Shown: positions 48,416 to 57,155, counted from the first letter of the stretch. The stretch is 64,000 bases of DNA from Bin87 sp965220105 (GCA_965220105.1 OZ244811.1:3906001-3970000); one strand, 5' to 3'. Notes: generated from the sequence alone by a model not told the origin. Numbers and translations: made by a program.

Positions 48416-50125
48416 ATGCAAATGAACGACTTCGTCGTCCGGTTCGCCGGTGAAGGTGGACAGGGCGTCGTTACCTCTGCCGAGGGCCTGGCCCAGGCGT
48501 CTACCCAGGTTGGGTACCACGCCCTGACCTATGCCACGTTCCCTTCCCAGATTCTGGGCGGCCCGACGTGGACGCAGGCCCGCATACGCACCGAACCAAT
48601 TTTGAGTACAGGCGACCAGGTAGACGTGCTGGTCGCTTTCAATGAAGAAGCCTACGAAACCCATGCCGAGGAGGTGCGGGACGGTGGCGTAATCATCTAC
48701 AACGCGGATGAGTTTACGATGACCGACCCTCGATCCTTCGGCTTGGCGGTTGACACATTGGCGCGCTCCACCGGCAACAACCGGGCGGCCAATATGGTGG
48801 TAATCGGCGCGTTGGCCCAACTGGTCCACATGCCCCAGGTATACTTGGAGGACTTCGTGGAAGCCAGGTTCCGCCGTGGGCGGGACAACGACGACGAGAT
48901 CATCTCGTCCAACATCGAAGCCATGAATCTGGGGCGGCAAAATGCTGCGGAGAGCGGCTTCGTATTGGGCGACCTAGCGCCGCCCCATCGGCCAGACTAC
49001 AAGCAGTTGATGCTCAAAGGCAATGAAGCAATTGCTTTGGGCGCCACCCACGCCGGCGTCGGTTTCTATGCCGGCTACCCAATCTCGCCGGCCACTACCA
49101 TCCTGCTGTGGATGGAGCGGAACCTGGTCGGAGAGGGGAAGTTCGCCTATCAAGTCTCATCGGAAATCGAGTCCATTACGGCCATCATGGGCGCCGGGTA
49201 CGCCGGCAAGAAATCCATGACGGCCACCGCCGGTCCCGGAATCTCGCTGATGAGCGAAGGGTTGGGTTTGGCCTGGATGGCGGAGATACCGCTGGTGGTG
49301 GTGGACGTGCAGCGGGGGGGCCCGGCCACCGGGTTGCCCACCAAGACCGAACAGTCGGACCTAATGGCCTGCATGTATCCCGCCCACGGCGACGTACTGA
49401 TGCCCGTCATCGCGCCCGGATCGGTGGAAGAGTGCTTCTTCGCTACCGTGCACGCCTTCAACTGGTCGGAGCGGTACCAGGGCCCGGTTATCCTGATGAG
49501 CGAGATGTCCATGGCGGAACGGGTGCAGAACATTCCGCGCCCCGACCTGTCCAAAGCGCCGGTGGAGGATCGCCTCACCCACGACGGTGGCAACGGCTAC
49601 CATCGGTACTCGGGTCACGAACTCTCGCCGATGCCCCTGCCGGGCAGCCCCGGAGCCTACGTGGCCAACGGCAGCGAGCACGACGAAATGGGTGACACCA
49701 CCCACCTGCCGAGCCGTCACATCCAGATGACGGAACGGCGGTTCAGCAAGCTGAAGCTGCTGGAAGAAGACAACTACGAGGCGGAAAACACGGGCGCCAG
49801 CGTCGCGGTCATGCCGTGGGGCGGTTCCAAGGGGCCGGTGCGGGAAGCCTACGAAGAGTTGCGAGAACAGGGAGTTGACGTGGGGTGGTATTACTCCATG
49901 TTCCTCAACCCGTTGCCGCCCAAGTTGCTGGAAGAATTGTTGACCAAGGACCTGGTAATCGTGCCCGAGCTGAATTATCAGGGCCAGTGGGCGGGAATCC
50001 TGCGCTCCCACGGAGTCAAGGCGCAGGCCATCACACAGTACACCGGCTTGCCCTTCAAGGTCAGCGACCTGGTGAGCCGAATCGAAGACATCGCATCCCC
50101 TGCCAAGGAGGTAACCCGGGTATGA
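48416..50125 (+). CDS. 2-oxoacid:ferredoxin oxidoreductase, fused gamma-alpha subunit
   Basis: 569-residue subunit of a KorAB-type enzyme that oxidatively decarboxylates a 2-oxoacid to acyl-CoA, reducing ferredoxin. The N-terminal gamma domain (1-190) has FAGEGGQGVVTSAEGLAQA. The alpha domain (about 200-569) has GNEAIALGATHAGVGFYAGYPISPATTILLWMERNL, the SSEIESITAIMGAGYAGKKSMTATAGPGISLMSEGLGLA segment and a C-terminal FLNPLPPKLLEELL. GGAGG lies nine bases before ATG. Stop overlaps the beta-subunit start in ATGA. Probably 2-oxoglutarate or a related acid; sequence alone does not settle it. Confidence 0.93.
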   Translation: MQMNDFVVRFAGEGGQGVVTSAEGLAQASTQVGYHALTYATFPSQILGGPTWTQARIRTEPILSTGDQVDVLVAFNEEAYETHAEEVRDGGVIIYNADEFTMTDPRSFGLAVDTLARSTGNNRAANMVVIGALAQLVHMPQVYLEDFVEARFRRGRDNDDEIISSNIEAMNLGRQNAAESGFVLGDLAPPHRPDYKQLMLKGNEAIALGATHAGVGFYAGYPISPATTILLWMERNLVGEGKFAYQVSSEIESITAIMGAGYAGKKSMTATAGPGISLMSEGLGLAWMAEIPLVVVDVQRGGPATGLPTKTEQSDLMACMYPAHGDVLMPVIAPGSVEECFFATVHAFNWSERYQGPVILMSEMSMAERVQNIPRPDLSKAPVEDRLTHDGGNGYHRYSGHELSPMPLPGSPGAYVANGSEHDEMGDTTHLPSRHIQMTERRFSKLKLLEEDNYEAENTGASVAVMPWGGSKGPVREAYEELREQGVDVGWYYSMFLNPLPPKLLEELLTKDLVIVPELNYQGQWAGILRSHGVKAQAITQYTGLPFKVSDLVSRIEDIASPAKEVTRV

Positions 50126-50988
50126 GCAAAAAGAACCCGGAGTACGATTTCAAATGGTGTCCCGGTTGTGGAGACTTTGGCGTGCGCCGTGCGCTGGAAT
50201 TGGCCATGATCAATCGCCTGGAAGAAGTCGGCGAACCGATCGAAAATAACGTGGTGGTAGCCGGTATCGGTTGCAGCGGCAACCTGGTCCACCTGCTGGA
50301 AGGCGAACAGCCTTACGGGTTCCACGGCATCCACGGGCGAACGCTGCCCGTCGCCATGGGCGTCAAGATGGCGCGCCCTGAGCTCAACGTGCTGGTGGTT
50401 GCCGGGGACGGCGACTTCCTGAGCATCGGCGGCGAGCACATCGCTCCGCAGGCCGCGCGCAACCTGAACATTACGGCAGTGATCATGGACAATGGGGTCT
50501 ACGGATTGACCAAGGGTCAGAGTTCCCCCACCACTGCGATGGGTGTGGTGACCAGCAGCACTCCCTTCGGCAAGATCGAAGAGGACCTGGACCCGCTGGA
50601 ACTGTACCTGACTTTGGGCGTGTCCTTCATCGCATCGGGCTTCTCCGGACAACCCAGAGTGCTAGCCGACCTGATTACCCAGGGGATGCAGCACCAGGGC
50701 ATGTCAATGATCCACGTGCAGTCGCCGTGCGTCACCTACAACGACACCTTCCAGCTGATCAAGGGGAACGCCCGGGAAGGCATTGCGCCGGCCTTGTGGG
50801 ACATTCCTGAAGACCACGACCCCAGCAGCAAGCGGGCCGCCTATGACCTGGTGCAGCGGGGCGGTCTTCCCGTGGGCATCCTGTTCAAGGACGAAACCCG
50901 CCTACCTCTGGAGGGCCATCTGGACAATATCCGGGCCAAGGCGCGGGAGCGATCCCTCGAGCAGCTGATGGACGGTTACACCTTCTAG
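50122..50988 (+). CDS. 2-oxoacid:ferredoxin oxidoreductase, beta subunit
   Basis: 288-residue TPP- and Fe-S-binding subunit. FKWCPGCGDFGVRRALELA holds the first cluster Cys pair, NNVVVAGIGCSG adds another Cys, and GDGDFLSIGGEHIAPQAARNLNITAVIMDNGVYGLTKGQSSPTT is the TPP/Mg2+ site. Later Cys lies in VQSPCVTYND. It starts at ATG 50122, four bases overlapping the alpha gene stop (GGAGG upstream inside that gene). A strong terminator follows. No ferredoxin or delta-subunit gene is adjacent, typical of two-subunit KorAB enzymes. Confidence 0.94.
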   Translation: MSKKNPEYDFKWCPGCGDFGVRRALELAMINRLEEVGEPIENNVVVAGIGCSGNLVHLLEGEQPYGFHGIHGRTLPVAMGVKMARPELNVLVVAGDGDFLSIGGEHIAPQAARNLNITAVIMDNGVYGLTKGQSSPTTAMGVVTSSTPFGKIEEDLDPLELYLTLGVSFIASGFSGQPRVLADLITQGMQHQGMSMIHVQSPCVTYNDTFQLIKGNAREGIAPALWDIPEDHDPSSKRAAYDLVQRGGLPVGILFKDETRLPLEGHLDNIRAKARERSLEQLMDGYTF

Positions 50989-51014
50989 ACCCGCCCGCTT
51001 TCCACAAAGAAACC

Positions 51015-51046
51015 ATAACCCCCGGCAGGAAACTGCCGGGGGTTAT
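51015..51046 (+). terminator. Intrinsic terminator of the korAB-type operon
   Basis: Arms ATAACCCCCGGCAG (51015-51028) and CTGCCGGGGGTTAT (51033-51046) around a GAAA loop. Confidence 0.9.
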
Positions 51047-51094
51047 TGCATTGGCGGAGGCGCCAGACACGCTGTTGGAATACGCCGGCGCTGT

Positions 51095-51667
51095 TCAATC
51101 ACTGCCGTCAATCCGGAGTTTCCCATAGCCGTCGGCGGCGGGCGCAGCGTCCGGGTTTTCGGCCTGTAGCGACTGGTACTTGGACGGACATTTCACCAGG
51201 ATTTTGTCGGTTGCAAACACCTGGTTTTGTGGGTCGAAATTGCCCTCCAGGATAATCTCTGAATGGGGGTTAAAGAAAAGGTCGGGGAGGACGCCCACGT
51301 AGGTAGCTTGCAGCCTGGGACTGCCGCCGGTCACGCCCGGAGCATCCGGTTCCTTGTCGCCCATCGTGAAGCTGGACAGGGTGCTGCCACTTTCTCTCCG
51401 GAATGATTCCGGTACCAGCGCCCCCGACACGCGCAAGGTTTGCCCGTCGTGGAGGGCGGGATCGCCCATAAATTCGCTAACGGTTACGAAGAACAGGGCG
51501 TTGCCGGGAAAGGCGGCGTAGACCATGTAGGCCACGGCCAATGCGACCACTCCGGCGAGAATGATGAGTCGGAGCCGGTGACCCCGCAACAGCGCACGAG
51601 ACTCAGCTTCGTCGTCGAGCAGGGAGGTGGCGTCCGGGTGAGGTGGAAAGCTGTTGTCGGTTTGCAT
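51095..51667 (-). CDS. ccmE: Cytochrome c maturation protein CcmE, cysteine type
   Basis: Heme chaperone of system I cytochrome c maturation, 190 residues from ATG 51667. One membrane helix lies near residues 34-52, with the OB-fold heme-binding domain outside (VSEFMGDPALHDGQTLRVSGALV, LQATYVGVLPDLFFNPHSEIILEGNFDPQNQVFATDKILVKCPSKY). The heme-ligand motif is CPSKY (Cys160, Tyr164) instead of the usual HxxxY, as in archaeal and some other CcmE proteins. It is the last gene of ccmABCDE. No clear Shine-Dalgarno sequence precedes the ATG. Confidence 0.9.
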   Translation of the reverse strand: MQTDNSFPPHPDATSLLDDEAESRALLRGHRLRLIILAGVVALAVAYMVYAAFPGNALFFVTVSEFMGDPALHDGQTLRVSGALVPESFRRESGSTLSSFTMGDKEPDAPGVTGGSPRLQATYVGVLPDLFFNPHSEIILEGNFDPQNQVFATDKILVKCPSKYQSLQAENPDAAPAADGYGKLRIDGSD

Positions 51668-51767
51668 GGAAGAGGGTATCGAATTGACGGCGACAAGTGG
51701 TGGCGTCAATCCGATCTGGCGACGCCTGAATATTATAGCCCCGCCCACCCCTGGGTGTCAGTGATGG

Positions 51768-51962
51768 TTACGACCGCGTGCCCGTATGGTCGGTTGGGCG
51801 GTTGGTTGGAGCGGAGTCTGCCAGTTCGCGGGATAATTCCTGCAAATCTCGCTGGAGAGTCTGGCGTTTCCAGGACATGTAGCCTGCGTAGGCTAGGAAC
51901 ACGACCCACACGACGGCAAAGGCGGCGAAGAGAAACGGCAGGTTTTGAGATGCTGCGCCCAT
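51768..51962 (-). CDS. ccmD: CcmD-like small membrane protein
   Basis: 64 residues: one membrane helix (residues 9-29, FLFAAFAVVWVVFLAYAGYM) and a basic cytoplasmic tail starting SWKRQTLQRDLQELSREL, typical of CcmD, which helps CcmC release holo-CcmE. The ATG directly follows the ccmC stop (TAA-ATG), so it is translationally coupled. Confidence 0.85.
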   Translation of the reverse strand: MGAASQNLPFLFAAFAVVWVVFLAYAGYMSWKRQTLQRDLQELSRELADSAPTNRPTDHTGTRS

Positions 51963-52763
51963 TTAGGTAGAAGCTCCTCGCGGATTTATTGCGCTGGGGG
52001 CGGCGTCGGCTTCGGCGAACCCCTCCAGCGCGGCAATTGATTGCTGGCGGCGCAGGGCCGCGAGCCGGTCTTCTGCGCCGCGCAGGGCCATCCGCTCCAC
52101 CAGCAGGTATACGAACAGGGCCAGAATGGCGACGAAGGAAAACATGAGGATTCGCTCCATGATTGGCTCCACGGCGTCGACGGCGGCCTCGGGGCCGATC
52201 ACCTGAACCGGGTGAATTGACCGCCACCACTGCACCGAATAGTAAACGATGGGGACGTCCACGAAACCGATGATGCCCACCACGGCAGACCAGGAGCGGC
52301 CCTGCTGCGGCGTTGGCGCGTAGTGGCGAATCATCAGGTAGGCGACGTAGATTAGCCACAGTACGAGGGTCGTGGTCAGGCGCGGTTCCCAGGTCCACCA
52401 CACGCCCCAGACCGGTCGCGCCCAGATGACGCCGGTGACCAGCGCCAGGGTCACGAAGACCACGCCGACTTCGGCGGCGGAGTGGGCCAGACGGTCCCAA
52501 ACCTCGCTGCGACGAATCAGGTAGACGATGCCGCCAATCGCGCACACGAAGAAACCAACGAACGACAGGATAGAGATGGGTACGTGGACGTAGAAGATGC
52601 GCTGGATATGTCCCAGCACCAGGTCGGTGGGGGCAACCATAAAGATCAGATAGCCGTCCACGAGCAGGAGCACAACGGTCACCAGCAACAGCCAGGGCCA
52701 GGGGCTGCGCGCCGCCGCGAGCCAGGATTTGCCGCCGTTATCGGGGCCCGTTATCGCCGCCAA
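51963..52763 (-). CDS. ccmC: Cytochrome c maturation protein CcmC
   Basis: Heme-handling membrane protein that attaches heme to CcmE. The 266-residue protein has six predicted helices, the tryptophan-rich motif WARPVWGVWWTWEPRLTTTLVLW facing outside, and two external His (HVPISILSF and the later SIHPVQV region). TTG start with AAGGA eight bases upstream. The C-terminal ~40 residues are a longer cytoplasmic tail than usual. Third gene of the minus-strand ccm operon. Confidence 0.93.
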   Translation of the reverse strand: MAAITGPDNGGKSWLAAARSPWPWLLLVTVVLLLVDGYLIFMVAPTDLVLGHIQRIFYVHVPISILSFVGFFVCAIGGIVYLIRRSEVWDRLAHSAAEVGVVFVTLALVTGVIWARPVWGVWWTWEPRLTTTLVLWLIYVAYLMIRHYAPTPQQGRSWSAVVGIIGFVDVPIVYYSVQWWRSIHPVQVIGPEAAVDAVEPIMERILMFSFVAILALFVYLLVERMALRGAEDRLAALRRQQSIAALEGFAEADAAPSAINPRGAST

Positions 52764-52769
52764 TGCAGG

Positions 52770-53447
52770 TTATCCTTCGAACACAGAGTTAAACATCCAT
52801 GAGCATATTACCAAAAACAGCGCGTCGAAAACCACGAGGAGCGGCACCCATCGTGTCCAGATGGCGTCGGTTGATCCGCCCTGGAGGGCCAACGCCGAGG
52901 CTTCGACGGCGGCGATGATTACGGGAACGACCACCGGGAAGAACAGCACCGGCAGCAAAATCTCCCGGGAGCGGGTCTGCACGGCAATGCCGGCGAAGAA
53001 GGTTCCCACGGTGGCGAACCCCAGCGTGGCCAGAAAGATGATAAGTCCCAGGAGGGGTGACAGGGTGGGCAACCCAAGCATGACCGCGAAGACGGGCAGC
53101 AGGATGCCCTGGATTACCAGCATGAATATCAGGCTGCCCAGGGTCTTGCCGAGGAAGATAGCGTCGCGGCTGATGGGTGAGGTGAGCAAACCGTCCAGTG
53201 CGCCTTGCTCCATCTCGCGGGCGAATGCCCGGTTCATGGACAACACACCGATGAAAGCGTAGGCGACCCACAGCAGTCCGGGTGCGACGGAGGCCAGGCT
53301 TCCGGGGGTGCGGTTCAACCCGAAGTTGAACACCACGACCACGATGAGGCCGAAAACCAGGGCGGAAATGATGACGTCCCGCGTGCGGAGTTCGAGGCGC
53401 ACGTCCTTCCAGGCGATGGCCCAGGCGGCCCGCAGCAGTGGCATCAC
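52770..53447 (-). CDS. ccmB: Heme exporter CcmB
   Basis: Membrane subunit of the CcmAB ABC module, 225 residues, six helices, beginning MPLLRAAWAIAWKDVRLELRTRDVI (the KD-x-x-x-E-x-R signature) and containing SMNRAFAREMEQGALDGLLTSPISRDAIFLGKTLGSLIFML. GTG (53447) and ATG (53444) starts are adjacent; neither has a strong Shine-Dalgarno sequence. It lies 24 bp after ccmA. Confidence 0.92.
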   Translation of the reverse strand: MMPLLRAAWAIAWKDVRLELRTRDVIISALVFGLIVVVVFNFGLNRTPGSLASVAPGLLWVAYAFIGVLSMNRAFAREMEQGALDGLLTSPISRDAIFLGKTLGSLIFMLVIQGILLPVFAVMLGLPTLSPLLGLIIFLATLGFATVGTFFAGIAVQTRSREILLPVLFFPVVVPVIIAAVEASALALQGGSTDAIWTRWVPLLVVFDALFLVICSWMFNSVFEG

Positions 53448-53471
53448 GAGGTTTGCCGGCGGGACGGCGGG

Positions 53472-54197
53472 CTAACTGACACGACCCCGACGGAGGGCGT
53501 CCTGGAGCGTGGCCGCCGTGATGGCTTCAGTAGGGGCGTCGTAGGTCAGGCGGCCGCCGCGCAGTCCCAGTACGCGGTCAGCCCAGGCCAGGCCGATGCG
53601 GTCGCTGTGGGTGGTGAGCAGGGCCGACTTGCCGTCCGCGGCCCATTCACGCAGCAGCTGGCCCATGGCTTCCACTGATGCCTGGTCCAACCCCGACTCC
53701 GGTTCATCCATCAGCAGGACCCGGGGTTCGTGGATAATGGCCCGGGCCAACGAGAGCCGACGTTGCATGCCGTGGGACAGGGTGCGGACCCGACGGTCGC
53801 GGCGGTCGGCGAGGCCGACGCGTTCCAGCACATCGTCGATGCGACGGCTGGCGTTCCTGACGCCATGGAGTTCGCTGTAGAAGGCGAGGTTTTCCCGGCA
53901 GGTGAGGTCGTTGTAGAGGAGGGTATCGTGGCTGACGAAACCCACCAGACGGCGAACTGCATCTCCCAGGCGGCGCAGGCGCCGTCCGCCGATGGACAGT
54001 TCCCCTGCGTCGGGCCTGGCCAGGCCGGCCAGGATGCGGAGCAGGGTGGTCTTGCCGGCGCCGTTGGCTCCGAAAAGGGCCGCCACCTGTCCCCAGCCCA
54101 CCCGCAACTCCAGGTTGTGCAGAACCCGTCGGTCGCCGTAGTCCTTGCTCAATCCGGAGACCGCAATCGCCGATTCCCCGTCTGGATGAGTGGTCAT
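53472..54197 (-). CDS. ccmA: Heme exporter ATPase CcmA
   Basis: Cytosolic ATPase of the CcmAB module that drives release of holo-CcmE. The 241-residue ABC protein has Walker A GANGAGKTT, Q-loop replaced by SHDTLLYNDLT, signature LSHGMQRRLSLARA, Walker B VLLMDEPESGLD and an H-loop in LLTTHS. Start taken as ATG 54197. A longer frame begins at ATG 54236 inside a MITE. The MITE target duplication begins three bases from the chosen start, so native leader DNA was displaced. Confidence 0.92.
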   Translation of the reverse strand: MTTHPDGESAIAVSGLSKDYGDRRVLHNLELRVGWGQVAALFGANGAGKTTLLRILAGLARPDAGELSIGGRRLRRLGDAVRRLVGFVSHDTLLYNDLTCRENLAFYSELHGVRNASRRIDDVLERVGLADRRDRRVRTLSHGMQRRLSLARAIIHEPRVLLMDEPESGLDQASVEAMGQLLREWAADGKSALLTTHSDRIGLAWADRVLGLRGGRLTYDAPTEAITAATLQDALRRGRVS

Positions 54198-54200
54198 TGC

Positions 54201-54340
54201 GGGGAATCCCGGGGTCTTTCGATTATCAGAGCGCATCGGTCGAGGGTAAGCTGTCGCCAGCGTTGGTCGATGCGCCTACGAGATTGCCACGCTGCGCTCG
54301 CAATGACATTAGGGGACAATCGAAAGACCCTGGGGAATCC
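54201..54340. mobile_element. MITE-like element with 9-bp target duplication next to ccmA
   Basis: GGGGAATCC at 54201-54209 and 54332-54340 flank a 122-bp unit whose ends are GGGGTCTTTCGATTATC and the complement of AGGGTCTTTCGATTGTC. The interior matches the copy at 27101-27242 (GCGTTGGTCGAT, GAGATTGCCACGCTGCGC). It is placed between the acyl-CoA ligase stop and ccmA start. Confidence 0.8.
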
Positions 54341-54346
54341 GAATCG

Positions 54347-55969
54347 TCAGCGTGGGGACGTGTGAGATTCAAACCGGTCCCGGAGCACTTTTTTGTCAAA
54401 CTTTCCCACGCTGGTCTTGGGGATTTCGTCGATGAACACCACGTCGTCGGGCAGCCACCAGCGGGCAAATTTGTCGTTGATGAACTCGAGGATCGTGTCC
54501 CGGTTGAGCTGGTCGCCGCGGTCGGCGCGGGCCACGACGCAGGCCAGGGGACGTTCCTGCCATTGTGGGTGGGGAATGGCGATGACGGCGGCTTCCAGGA
54601 CGTCGGGGTGGGCCATGATGGCTGATTCCAGGTCAACGGACGAAATCCACTCACCGCCGCTTTTGACCATGTCCTTGACGCGGTCGACGATCTGGATATA
54701 GCCGTCCGGGTCGATGGAAGCGATGTCGCCGCTGTGGTACCAGCCGTCCACGAAGGTTTCGGCGCTGCGCTCGTCGTCAACGTACTGGTTGGCGACCCAG
54801 GCTCCGCGGAACCAGAGTTCGCCGCGCTGCTCGCCGTCCCACTGGGCCTCGGTTCCGTTCTCGTCCACCAGTTTCATCTCGACGCCGGGGGCGATGACGC
54901 CCTGGCGGGAGCAAAGGTCCAGACGTTCCTCCTCCGATAGCGAGTCCAGCCAGGTGCGCCGCCGGTTTACGGAGATGAGCGGGGCAGCCTCGGTCATGCC
55001 ATAGGCATGGACCATTTCGATGCCCAGACGATCGCGGTAGGCCTGCAGGACGGCCAGGGGCACTGCCGAACCGCCGCTGATGATCTGACGGAGGGAGGAG
55101 AGGTCGTACTCCACGCCGGACCGTTGCAGGTAGTCGAGGACACCGATCCAGATGGTGGGCACGCCGGCGCTGAAGGTTACGCCTTCCGACTCGACCAGCT
55201 GGCAAATTTCCGGCGGGCCGGGGCGGACGCCCGGGAAAACCTGGTCGGCGCCCACCAGCGTGGAGCTGTAGGGCAGGCCCCAGCAATTGGCGTGGAACAT
55301 GGGAACGATAGCCTTCACCCGGTCACGTTCTGAGAGGGCGAGGACGTCGACGGTGGCTGATGCCAGGGAGTGCAGGTAGACGGCCCGGTGAGGGTAAGCG
55401 ACGCCTTTTGGTAGCCCAGTAGTGGCGGAGGTGTAGCACAGCCCCATGGTGGAATACTCGTCCACGGTGGCGGGGTTGTATTCGGGAGATGCGCTGGCCA
55501 GCAGGGTTTCGTAGAAAAGAGCGCCCGGGAGGTCGTCAGGGACGTCGGTTGGGTCGCCGAGGATGATGTAGTGCTGGACGGTGGTGAGACGGGGGGCGAT
55601 GGCGGCGATCAACGGGGCCAGGTCGGGGTCGATGAGCAGCGCCCGGTCCCCGGCGTGATTGATGATGTAAACCATATCGTCCGGCGCCAAGCGGATGTTG
55701 ATGGTATGCACCACGGCGCCGATGGTCGGGGGGGCGAAGTAAGCCTCCAGGTGGCGGTAGGTGTTCCAGGCGAAAGTCCCCACGCGCTCGCCGGCGCTGA
55801 TGCCCAGCTCCCGCAGGGCGTTACCCAGGCGGGCGGTGCGCTGGAACATATCGGCGTAGGTATAACGGTGGACGCCGTCGCCGACCCGGGTAATTATCTG
55901 CTTTTTGGGGAACTGGACCGCGGCCCTTTCGAGGATGCGGTGGGCCAGGAGTTCATACTGCATCGTCAT
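54347..55969 (-). CDS. Acyl-CoA synthetase (AMP-forming)
   Basis: 540-residue adenylate-forming ligase that activates a carboxylic acid to acyl-CoA with ATP. Motifs: P-loop-like YTSATTGLPKGVAYPHRAVYLHS, the A5 region YGMTEAAPLISV, D-x-D-G-W-Y-H-S-G-D, RVKDMVKSGGEWIS and the terminal catalytic Lys in PKTSVGKFDKKVLRD. Sequence is closest in style to medium/long-chain and fatty acid ligases of the AlkK/FadD3 type. GAGG precedes the ATG. It would supply CoA thioesters for the catabolic enzymes encoded around it. Confidence 0.94.
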   Translation of the reverse strand: MTMQYELLAHRILERAAVQFPKKQIITRVGDGVHRYTYADMFQRTARLGNALRELGISAGERVGTFAWNTYRHLEAYFAPPTIGAVVHTINIRLAPDDMVYIINHAGDRALLIDPDLAPLIAAIAPRLTTVQHYIILGDPTDVPDDLPGALFYETLLASASPEYNPATVDEYSTMGLCYTSATTGLPKGVAYPHRAVYLHSLASATVDVLALSERDRVKAIVPMFHANCWGLPYSSTLVGADQVFPGVRPGPPEICQLVESEGVTFSAGVPTIWIGVLDYLQRSGVEYDLSSLRQIISGGSAVPLAVLQAYRDRLGIEMVHAYGMTEAAPLISVNRRRTWLDSLSEEERLDLCSRQGVIAPGVEMKLVDENGTEAQWDGEQRGELWFRGAWVANQYVDDERSAETFVDGWYHSGDIASIDPDGYIQIVDRVKDMVKSGGEWISSVDLESAIMAHPDVLEAAVIAIPHPQWQERPLACVVARADRGDQLNRDTILEFINDKFARWWLPDDVVFIDEIPKTSVGKFDKKVLRDRFESHTSPR

Positions 55970-56046
55970 CGTGGGGCCTCGCTGAGCCGAGAGATTGGGC
56001 CGAAACGGTTGCGTCGGTTGTGGTGTCGTCGTGGCGCGGACAAGGA

Positions 56047-56841
56047 TCAGGGGTGCTTGATGCTGACGCCGCCGTCGATAGCCCAGGTCTGACCGGTTAC
56101 GTAGGCGCCGGCTTCGGAGGCGAGGTAGACTGCCAAGTAGCCCACTTCAATCAGGCGTCCGACGCGGGCCAGCGGGATGGCATCGCCGGCGGAGGCGTCC
56201 CGGGCGGCGAAGGCCTCCTCGGACATCTGGGCCGGGTCCGGGAACATGCCGGGGGCGATGGCGTTGCACCGGAGGCCGTAGGGCGCCCATTCCTGGGCAA
56301 CGCACTCGGTGAAGCGCATCAGTCCGGCCTTGGCGGCGTCGTAGGCGGCGGAGAGGGGTCGACCGCGGAAGGATGCCCAACCGCTGATGTTGATGACGGA
56401 GCCAGCCCGTCGCTCCAGCAGGTGGGGTCCGACGGCGCGGCAACCCTGGAACGCCTCGGTGAGGTTGATATCGACGATGCTATGCCACTCCTGCTCGGTC
56501 ATGCCGGGGATGTCGGAGTCAGGGAGCTTGGCGACGGGCTTGCGGATGGCGTCGCCGACGCAGTTGACCAGGGTGTCGATGTGGCCGAACTCGGCGATGG
56601 TCTGGGCGACGATTTCGTCCATCGGGGCGGCCAGGGTGGCATCGCCGGTCAGAGGGAGGCAGGCCCCGCCCATCGCGCGGATTTCCGCGGCCACGTTGTT
56701 CACGCCGGTGGGGGTCAGACCGGTTACGGCGACGTCAGCGCCGGCCTGGGCGAACGCCAACGCGATGCCCTTGCCGATGCCCCGGCCGGCGCCAACCAGG
56801 AGCACTTTCTGGCCGGTAACGTCAAAAATATCGAGACTCAT
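56047..56841 (-). CDS. Short-chain dehydrogenase/reductase
   Basis: 264-residue NAD(P)-dependent oxidoreductase with complete SDR motifs: VGAGRGIGKGIALAF (cofactor), NCVG, catalytic Ser in INISG, YDAAK and the final YVTGQTWAIDGG. AAGGAG precedes ATG. The intact active site contrasts with the degenerate SDR at 17527. It follows the acyl-CoA ligase upstream on the same strand and may handle a hydroxy/keto-acyl group; specificity is unknown. Confidence 0.93.
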   Translation of the reverse strand: MSLDIFDVTGQKVLLVGAGRGIGKGIALAFAQAGADVAVTGLTPTGVNNVAAEIRAMGGACLPLTGDATLAAPMDEIVAQTIAEFGHIDTLVNCVGDAIRKPVAKLPDSDIPGMTEQEWHSIVDINLTEAFQGCRAVGPHLLERRAGSVINISGWASFRGRPLSAAYDAAKAGLMRFTECVAQEWAPYGLRCNAIAPGMFPDPAQMSEEAFAARDASAGDAIPLARVGRLIEVGYLAVYLASEAGAYVTGQTWAIDGGVSIKHP

Positions 56842-56944
56842 TTGGGGTCTCCTTGGCGAAACGCCTTACAGGTTGGGTAATGTTGCCACACGGCACGCAC
56901 GACGGCAACCGGCAGTGAGGAGTCGCGTCTATCAGGTTCAGCCG

Positions 56945-57052
56945 GTCATTGCGGGCGCAGCGTGGGAATCCCGTGCCGGCTGCCATGCCTGGTTACTCAC
57001 GCGTGGGCGCCTCCACCGGGATTGCCACGTCGCTGCGCTCCTCGCAATGACA
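56945..57052. repeat. 109-bp palindromic dispersed element, third copy
   Basis: TCATTGCGGGCGCAGCGTGG at the left and CGCTGCGCTCCTCGCAATGA at the right are inverted arms, same architecture and size as the elements at 11481 and 19799. It sits in the gap between divergent genes at 56842-57155, which otherwise holds no gene. Confidence 0.75.
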
Positions 57053-57155
57053 GAGAGGCGGCTGGAGCGGTTTTGTATCCGCCGTCGATGGGGTAAAATC
57101 AGGCACGCGTCTTTTGACAATTGTGTTCTCTGCAAGCTTGGTTGAGGTGGATAAC

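Noticed and set aside
48055..48453. 132-codon plus-strand frame across the korAB leader
   Set aside because: It runs through the promoter (TTGACA, TATATT) and the ribosome-binding site of the next gene and has no motifs.
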